A DNA stretch of 7,385 nt from Phycisphaerae bacterium (GTDB taxonomy: Bacteria; Planctomycetota; Phycisphaerae; UBA1845): positions 1-7,385 of the forward strand of contig JANQGB010001072.1 in the NCBI GenBank assembly GCA_028277545.1, read 5' to 3'. Shown one piece after another: positions 1 through 4,227 of the stretch (within the stretch, counting starts at the first letter, position 1; each line of letters opens with the position of its first letter). Below the pieces are notes generated by a model. That model saw only the letters and a program-made list of their open reading frames with translations, had not been told where the DNA came from and did no database searches. Position numbers and translations under genes: made by a program.

Positions 1-2325
1 CAACTCGCTGTCATCATCCGACAGGTTGATGGTGGTGCCGCCGGCCGGGTCGACCGGAAGCTCTGTAATCGGGTAGGAGCAGCCGGCGTAGAAGTCCACT
101 GAGCCGTTGGGGATGAAGTTCAGGCTGATGTTGTCCAGATCGTTGTCCGACTCGAACAGCTCGGTGTAGAAGTCGGGCACCTCGGGGGTAGTAAAGGTGT
201 AGCAGTTGCCACCGTTGTCGTCCGCCACCCAGTTGCCGGCCTGATCTTCGGCTTCTACGGCATAGAAGTAGGTGGTGCTGTCGCCCAGGCCGCTCAGAGC
301 CACGGTGGCGGGATTGGCGAAGCCGCTGCCGACGGCGGTCGAGGTCAGCGCGTCGCAGGCTGCGCCATAATGGACCGATCCGCGGATCAGCTCATCGGCG
401 TCGATGCTGATAACGGCGGCGCGGGGCTCGACGGCGGTTGTTTCTACTTCGTTGATGACAGGCTCCTGGCAGTCGACTGCGGCAGTCGCCGTGACCACGA
501 CATCGGTTCCGCCAAGGCCGTCGTCCGCGTCGATATAGGTGACCGTGATCGTGTCGTTGTGGGTCACCAGCAACACGCCCGGGCTATCGGTCTCGGAAAG
601 CGCGATGCTGCCGACGAACTCGGCCGACGAGGGGTCGGTCTCCGTGAGCAGCAGAGCCTCCGCGCCCGATTCCGAGTCCGACTCGACGTCAACCGTGACG
701 TACTCTACCGCGGAGTCGTCGGTGTTCAGTCCGCAGTCGTTGACCAGTACGGTGGCGGTACTCTGGCAGGCGTACTTGACGCCGTCCAGCGTGACCACCC
801 CCGCGTCGGAGCAGGTGTCGTAAGCGGCGTATGCATTGATGATACCGTACCCGCGAACATATTCCGGGTCGAAAGTGCCGTAGGTCACAAAGTAGTCGGC
901 AGTTTCGAAGAGGTGCTCGCGCATCTGATCGACGGTCCAGTACGGCTTGGCTTGCACCAGGCAGGCCACCGCGGCGGCAGTGAGCGGCGTGGAGAAAGAC
1001 GTTCCGTCGGCGGTGGTGTAGCCGGTGTCGCTGCTGGAGGAGACCACGTGAGCACCGACACCTCGGGCCAGGAGTTCGGGTTTGACGCGTCCGTCGGCGG
1101 TCGGCCCGTCCGAACTGAAGAAGGCGATGCTGCCCGAACTGCTGACCGCACCACAGGTGATCACCTGGAACCCGTCGGCGGGCGCGATCAGGCTCGACGT
1201 GGCGGGATTGGAGTCGTGGTACTCGTTGCCGGCGGCGTTGCAGTGGTGAACGCCGTTGGCAGTGAGGAGATTGACTGCGATGGTGGTGACGGCCGTCAAG
1301 CCGTCGAGGTCGGCCTGGGTGTACCAGTCGATATACCCCAGGGACGAGGTGGCCAGGTCCGCACCGTTTGCTTCAATGAACTGCAGGCCCGCCACGTAGT
1401 TATCCTCTTCCGCGGGATACTCGCCGGCGGTGTCTTCGGTCTTGGCCAGGATGAACGAGGCATCGTAGGCCCCGCCGACCAGGCTGCCCGGCATATAAGC
1501 GCCGATGCAACTGAGCGTCTTGGTACCGTGGTCGTGCTGGCTGGAGGGATCGCCCGGCTCGATGCCCACGTTATCGTCCATGTTGATGAAGTCGTAAGCG
1601 GCAATGACGTCCAACGTGTGACCCAGTTGATTGTAGGCCTGGTGAGTGGTCTTGAAGCCGGTGTCCAGCACGCCGATGATTACGCCCTCGCCAGTGTAAC
1701 CCGCGTCGTGCACGGCGATGAGGTTCATCTGCTGCAACTGGGCGAAGGAGTTGCCGTAGTCAACGCGGGACCTTCCGGCGCTACCGTCGCGACCAGCCGG
1801 CGGCTCGGCAGCGTGCTCTTCCTCCGGCAGTGGCGGAGCGATCCGCCGGGATCGGGCGACCGGCTGCAGCCTGGCCACCTCCGGCAGAGCGGCTATGGCC
1901 TCGAGTTCATCGAGCGTGGCGTAGACGCTGACGGCGTTGAGCCAGTTGCTGGTAACGTGAATACTGGCTCCGGCCTCCTGTACCGCTGCTACGTAGGCGG
2001 GCACAACCGGCAGATCGTGTTCGGTAAACAGCGGACCACCTCGGGCAGCATTTCCGCGAGCCAGACGCCGCTGGACCGCGCGGGGATTGTAGTTGGCGGC
2101 CACCTGGGCGATGGCCTGCTCGTAGGCCCGCGATGTGTTCACGCCTTTGTCCGCGAAGAAGACCCAGGCCTTGGTTGTGCCGCCGTCCTCATCGAGCTGG
2201 CGCAAGAGGGTGGGATGCAGCTTGTCGGGTGTCGGCTGGTCGGCCGTCGCGACACCGACAAGCGCCAGAATGCACGCGACCAGGCCAAGAGCCGGAAGGA
2301 ACCGTCGAGTCATCTGCTTGAACAT
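1..2325 (-). CDS. Secreted subtilisin-like serine protease (peptidase S8), 3' end outside window
   Basis: Exported endopeptidase of the S8 family; 775 residues are visible and the frame is still open at base 1. Residues 1-28 form a signal peptide (basic MTRR, a hydrophobic run, likely cleavage after ATA at 26-28). Residues about 29-165 resemble an I9-type propeptide, with a typical WLNAVSVYATLDELEAIAAL stretch. The catalytic domain spans about 190-500: Asp221 in GVLDTGF, His266 in HDHGTKT, oxyanion Asn367 in NAAGNE and Ser443 in GTSFSTP, so the triad is complete. A beta-rich, acidic Cys-containing module follows (about 502-620, ending ITVTYIDADDG...VDC), then a fibronectin-III-like module (about 620-713, ending YTFTTPE) and part of a further domain. 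The start at 2325 is supported by AAGGGG ten bases upstream (2336-2341); an in-frame Met at codon 5 (2313) is a less likely alternative. The substrate is unknown. Cell-surface retention through the C-terminal modules is inference. Confidence 0.95.
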   Translation of the reverse strand, partial: MFKQMTRRFLPALGLVACILALVGVATADQPTPDKLHPTLLRQLDEDGGTTKAWVFFADKGVNTSRAYEQAIAQVAANYNPRAVQRRLARGNAARGGPLFTEHDLPVVPAYVAAVQEAGASIHVTSNWLNAVSVYATLDELEAIAALPEVARLQPVARSRRIAPPLPEEEHAAEPPAGRDGSAGRSRVDYGNSFAQLQQMNLIAVHDAGYTGEGVIIGVLDTGFKTTHQAYNQLGHTLDVIAAYDFINMDDNVGIEPGDPSSQHDHGTKTLSCIGAYMPGSLVGGAYDASFILAKTEDTAGEYPAEEDNYVAGLQFIEANGADLATSSLGYIDWYTQADLDGLTAVTTIAVNLLTANGVHHCNAAGNEYHDSNPATSSLIAPADGFQVITCGAVSSSGSIAFFSSDGPTADGRVKPELLARGVGAHVVSSSSDTGYTTADGTSFSTPLTAAAVACLVQAKPYWTVDQMREHLFETADYFVTYGTFDPEYVRGYGIINAYAAYDTCSDAGVVTLDGVKYACQSTATVLVNDCGLNTDDSAVEYVTVDVESDSESGAEALLLTETDPSSAEFVGSIALSETDSPGVLLVTHNDTITVTYIDADDGLGGTDVVVTATAAVDCQEPVINEVETTAVEPRAAVISIDADELIRGSVHYGAACDALTSTAVGSGFANPATVALSGLGDSTTYFYAVEAEDQAGNWVADDNGGNCYTFTTPEVPDFYTELFESDNDLDNISLNFIPNGSVDFYAGCSYPITELPVDPAGGTTINLSDDDSEL

Positions 2326-2350
2326 GGGCCGTTTTCCCCTTAAGTGAGGT

Positions 2351-2361
2351 CGGTGTCACCG
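2351..2361. promoter_or_regulatory. Palindromic site upstream of the protease start
   Basis: CGGTG-T-CACCG is a perfect inverted repeat with 5-base arms, centred about 30 bases before the protease start codon. It could be an operator half-pair or a small stem near the ribosome binding site. No regulator is identifiable from the window. Confidence 0.2.
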
Positions 2362-2409
2362 GCTACGACCGGCAACAGGCACCGCCTGGGCATTAAGGCC
2401 GATAACCAC

Positions 2410-2426
2410 GGCGACAGGCGGTCGCC
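2410..2426 (-). other. Small hairpin in the protease leader
   Basis: GGCGAC and GTCGCC form a perfect 6-bp stem around a 5-base loop, inside the presumed 5' leader of the protease gene. Such stems are common in GC-rich DNA, so a regulatory role is only a possibility. Confidence 0.3.
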
Positions 2427-2439
2427 ATACGCAAGGCCC

Positions 2440-2465
2440 ATTGTAGCAACCGCGGACGGCTGGTT
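2440..2465 (-). promoter_or_regulatory. Candidate promoter of the protease gene
   Basis: On the minus strand TACAAT (2445-2440) matches the sigma70 -10 consensus at 5 of 6 positions. The -35 candidate TTCAAC, 17 bases upstream, matches at only 3 of 6. It would give a leader of about 110 bases before the protease start at 2325. Only the -10 box is convincing. Confidence 0.3.
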
Positions 2466-2505
2466 GAAGGGATGGCCGCCCGAACCGCAGCCGCCTGGTG
2501 GGAGG

Positions 2506-2670
2506 CTACTCGCACTCCCGCTTCGATAGCGGGCAGGTGCCGTCGTCGCACCACTCTCTGGCCACGAGGTTGCTGGGTCCGCCCTGGTCCGCGGTTGGCG
2601 TGCCGCAGCCCTCGGCCAGGAGCCGGACGTAGCTGAAGAAGGGCCAGGCGAGGTTGTACTTCGCGAAGCA
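2506..2670 (-). pseudogene. Start-less 54-codon gene fragment, unknown protein
   Basis: A minus-strand frame reads from about base 2670 to a TAG at 2508-2506. The translation looks protein-like, with blocks CFAKYNLAWPFFSYVRLL, REWCDDGTCP and a terminal KRECE, and six cysteines. Of its 54 codons 50 end in G or C, whereas upstream of 2670 the same frame has only about 22 of 36, so the coding signature begins abruptly there. That frame has no ATG, GTG or TTG start between the TAA at 2781-2779 and the fragment. A run of five T (minus strand, 2674-2670) lies exactly at the border; a one-base slip there would join it to a GTG-led frame from 2726, but that frame lacks coding bias and a ribosome site. 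Most likely a 5'-truncated remnant; the family is not recognised. Confidence 0.35.
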
Positions 2671-2838
2671 AAAACTGCCAGCGCAAGCCCGGTAGGCGCT
2701 AATGGACGCGGGTTTTGGGTGGTCACGCCGGGGAGCGGATGGGTGCGGCCTCGTATTCGCAGAGAGTCTTGACGGGCATTATTCAGCCATCCATCCGCCG
2801 CGTGCCACGGTGTGTCGACGGACCCGCCGGTTTGCTGT

Positions 2839-2888
2839 ACGGCAAGCGGCGGCGAGCAGAACTCGGGTCTCCTCGCCGCCGCTGCCGT
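2839..2888. repeat. Strong GC-rich inverted repeat (17-bp stem)
   Basis: The arms ACGGCA-A-GCGGCGGCGAG (2839-2856) and CTCGCCGCCGC-TGCCGT (2872-2888) pair perfectly over 17 bp, apart from one bulged A at 2845, around a 15-base loop (2857-2871). It is the strongest structure I found in the window. It lies about 165 bases downstream of the YbjN-like stop codon on the same transcript direction. No U-tract follows on either strand, so it is not a classical intrinsic terminator. Alternatives are a REP-type palindrome, an mRNA 3'-end stabiliser, or part of a small RNA. Confidence 0.6.
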
Positions 2889-3052
2889 TGGGGTGTCATA
2901 CGCCAGCAATCTACCGTCGTGCCTCGGGGTAGCCGGCGTCCTTGGTCGACACGTAAAGGCTGCGTCGTGGACGTCGGATGTCCGCGCGAACTGAAGCTCG
3001 CGGCTCGTTACGATCCAGTAGTTACAAGGCGCTGCACCAAGTCACCCGGTAC

Positions 3053-3523
3053 TCACTCAGACATCTCCACTTCAGCGATAACCTCAGCAGGCGACAAGTC
3101 GTCGCCGAAGAGCAGACGGTTGAACGCGCGGTGGTACTGGTCCGCGATCGCAATGGCTCCGTACAGGAGATCACGGAACTGGTCGCGCGTAACCTGAGCG
3201 TCGGCCACCGGCATCACGGCACGGTAACCCATGGTTCCGTCGCTCATGTCCAGGTCGAAGCAGCCGGCCAGCAGTCCGTCATTGGCCCGCACGATGGCCT
3301 CGGCCATCGGCAGCCGGCTCTCCTCCGGCACAATGACCGGGACGCGGATGAACACACCCAGACGGACAGGGTCGTCCAGAACGGCTACGCGCACGGAGAA
3401 CGGCGCCGTACGGCCCTCGAAGCCGGTTGCCACGGCGTTGCCATCATCGGCTACCCGGTAGATGAAGTCACGCTCGTCGAGAAACTGGCAGACCAGGTCC
3501 ATCGTGGTGTTGGGGTTGTTCAT
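3053..3523 (-). CDS. YbjN-like protein (156 residues)
   Basis: A small, probably cytoplasmic protein that resembles the YbjN family (a fold related to type III secretion chaperones; molecular role poorly defined). It starts with a short helix (MDLVCQFLDERDF). Two groups of beta strands follow (residues about 20-65, including VRVAVLDDPVRLGVFIRVPV). Next come a helix, the family-like block RANDGLLAGCFDLDMSDGTM with a YRAVMPV strand (about 80-110), and a long C-terminal helical region. No signal peptide or membrane segment is visible. The start at 3523 is chosen because AAGGAG (3535-3530) precedes ATG by 6 bases. The same frame stays open upstream to ATG 3655, which would add 44 mostly basic residues; GGAGG lies 11 bases before it, so a longer form cannot be excluded. 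Family assignment is by recognised pattern, not alignment. Confidence 0.8.
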   Translation of the reverse strand: MNNPNTTMDLVCQFLDERDFIYRVADDGNAVATGFEGRTAPFSVRVAVLDDPVRLGVFIRVPVIVPEESRLPMAEAIVRANDGLLAGCFDLDMSDGTMGYRAVMPVADAQVTRDQFRDLLYGAIAIADQYHRAFNRLLFGDDLSPAEVIAEVEMSE

Positions 3524-3545
3524 CGTGTTCTCCTTACTCTTGCGC

Positions 3546-3565
3546 CTGGCGCGGCGTCGCGCCAG
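3546..3565 (-). promoter_or_regulatory. Hairpin just upstream of the YbjN-like ribosome binding site
   Basis: On the minus strand CTGGCGCG and CGCGCCAG form a perfect 8-bp stem with a 4-base loop ACGC. It ends ten bases before the AAGGAG of the YbjN-like gene, a position where folding could modulate translation or stabilise the 5' end. It would fall inside coding sequence if the longer start at 3655 were used. Confidence 0.4.
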
Positions 3566-3774
3566 TACGGCCATCAGCCGGGCCAGCCACCCTCCAGTTG
3601 TCTTGCGCCGGCCATGTGCCATCTCTTCGCACCTTTCCGCGTTGGCACAGAACATCCTCTGGGCCGCCTCCGTGGCGGTTTCAAAAGCGATCCGGGCCGG
3701 CGTCCGCCGCGCGCGATTCGACCGCGGGCGCGTCCAGGGCGGTTGGAAGCAACTCGTCGAGAGCCAAAGAAAAG

Positions 3775-3802
3775 GCCCTGCAACCGTCTGGGGCAGCAGG
3801 GC
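3775..3802 (-). terminator. Rho-independent-like terminator on the minus strand
   Basis: GCCCTGC (3802-3796) and GCAGGGC (3781-3775) form a perfect 7-bp stem with a 14-base loop. On the minus strand it is followed directly by C-TTTT-C-TTT (3774-3766). The U-rich tail exists only in this orientation. No recognised gene ends just before it, so it would terminate a small RNA or attenuate the leader of the YbjN-like gene. Confidence 0.5.
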
Positions 3803-3913
3803 TTACGAAGCGCAAATGGCGTTCGGCACTACCCTACGGCCCGCATCCTCCACAGAGGTCAACGCGCGGCGGCGCCGCGAGAAGATGACCTGGAGAGACC
3901 AGCCCTGTCTTGC

Positions 3914-3991
3914 CTACTGATAACATGGCCTACGTTCTATGCTGAGTTTTACTGCCAGCATGGTAACACCGAACCTTTCGAGTGCAGACAT
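3914..3991 (-). CDS. Possible 25-residue leader peptide (doubtful)
   Basis: Within the candidate minus-strand transcript, an ATG at 3991 opens a 25-codon frame ending in TAG at 3916-3914. The peptide begins MSALERFGV and ends RRPCYQ; a second in-frame Met lies at codon 11. Only a weak GAGTG precedes it, and the start codon lies in the loop of the first hairpin. Its position between promoter and terminator is where a leader peptide would sit, but no run of a regulatory amino acid is present. Confidence 0.12.
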   Translation of the reverse strand: MSALERFGVTMLAVKLSIERRPCYQ

Positions 3992-4008
3992 CAGCACTCA
4001 GCCGAGCA

Positions 4009-4036
4009 ACTATACACCTCCCTACGAGCCAGTCAA
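4009..4036 (-). promoter_or_regulatory. Strong sigma70-type promoter, minus strand
   Basis: TTGACT (4036-4031) and TATAGT (4014-4009) each match the consensus at 5 of 6 positions with a 16-base spacer. This is the best promoter-like sequence noticed in the window. Transcription would run left, towards the YbjN-like gene, starting near 4002 and passing the terminator-like hairpin at 3802-3766. Confidence 0.55.
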
Positions 4037-4148
4037 GAACCTTCCAGATGTTTTTCCATGTGGTGGTCCGCAGAGGACCAACGCAAACCGGTACGGCGGC
4101 ACTGTCGCCCAAGCATCGCTGTCCCCCGGCTTGGGACTCTTGGGAAGG

Positions 4149-4179
4149 TCGTTCCAGAACGATGCTCTTCGGGTATGCT
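4149..4179 (+). promoter_or_regulatory. Weak promoter candidate and inverted repeat before STT3
   Basis: TCGTTC-CA-GAACGA (4149-4162) is a perfect inverted repeat with 6-base arms. A -10-like TATGCT (4174-4179) follows, with TTCCAG (4152-4157) as a poor -35 at a 16-base spacing. The repeat would overlap the -35 region, as an operator might. Boxes are 4 of 6 and 3 of 6 matches, so the promoter is tentative. Confidence 0.25.
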
Positions 4180-4227
4180 GGGCGACTGCCAGTGCAGGGA
4201 ATGGCCATCATCCGTATGAGGTTGTTT

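Larger units (their letters stand above)
2326..3052. other. Intergenic region of 727 bases between YbjN-like gene and protease gene
   Basis: No intact gene is supported. Both flanking genes read on the minus strand. The stretch contains the leader and candidate promoter of the protease (about 2326-2465), a coding-like fragment without a start (2506-2670) and a strong GC hairpin (2839-2888). Open frames on both strands here give low-complexity Arg/Pro/Ala-rich translations, lack ribosome binding sites, and show no sustained GC third-position bias apart from the fragment at 2506-2670. Confidence 0.6.
3766..4002 (-). ncRNA. Candidate small RNA or attenuated leader, about 237 nt
   Basis: A near-consensus promoter (4036-4009) predicts transcription starting near 4002 on the minus strand. 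The predicted RNA has a hairpin GAGTGC/GCACTC at its very 5' end (3999-3980), a second stem ATGCTG/CAGCAT (3961-3939), a small CTGG/CCAG stem (3902-3890) and a GC stem CGCGGC/GCCGCG (3879-3865). It ends in an intrinsic-terminator-like hairpin (3802-3775) followed by CTTTTCTTT. It matches none of tmRNA, RNase P RNA, 4.5S RNA or tRNA in the features I checked. It may be an independent sRNA, or a leader controlling the YbjN-like gene starting 243 bases beyond the terminator. GC-rich DNA forms short stems by chance, so the argument rests on promoter plus terminator in matching orientation. Confidence 0.4.
3524..4227. other. Divergent intergenic region of 704 bases
   Basis: It separates the minus-strand YbjN-like gene from the plus-strand STT3 gene. 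No convincing protein gene lies here. It contains a strong minus-strand promoter near 4009-4036, several short stems, a minus-strand hairpin with a U-rich tail at 3766-3802, and a weak plus-strand promoter candidate with an inverted repeat at 4149-4179. The long frames crossing it on both strands are uninterrupted because of base composition; none has recognisable domains. Confidence 0.6.

Noticed and set aside
370..2343. Plus-strand open frame of 657 codons
   Set aside because: It is antisense to the protease, whose signal peptide, triad and modules are unmistakable; the plus translation is Gly/Val/Arg-rich with no domain and no ribosome site.
2340..2909. Minus-strand open frame of 189 codons in the intergenic region
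   Set aside because: Pro/Ala/Ser/Arg-rich translation without domain, ribosome site or GC third-position bias; it covers the protease leader and is in a different frame from the coding-like fragment.
3766..4002. Known housekeeping RNA (tmRNA, RNase P, 4.5S, 6S) in the divergent region
   Set aside because: Signature sequences were looked for and not seen: no CCA-ended acceptor, no RNase P conserved core, no GGAAGCA-type SRP loop, and the ends do not pair as in 6S RNA.
2978..4219. Plus-strand open frame of 413 codons
   Set aside because: It overlaps the YbjN-like gene in antisense and the divergent region; composition is low-complexity and no motif is visible.
3982..4227. N-terminal extension of STT3 to 891 residues
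   Set aside because: The extra 82 residues are not like any STT3 N-terminus and lack a ribosome site; the ATG at 4228 has GAGG six bases upstream and leads straight into the first membrane helix.
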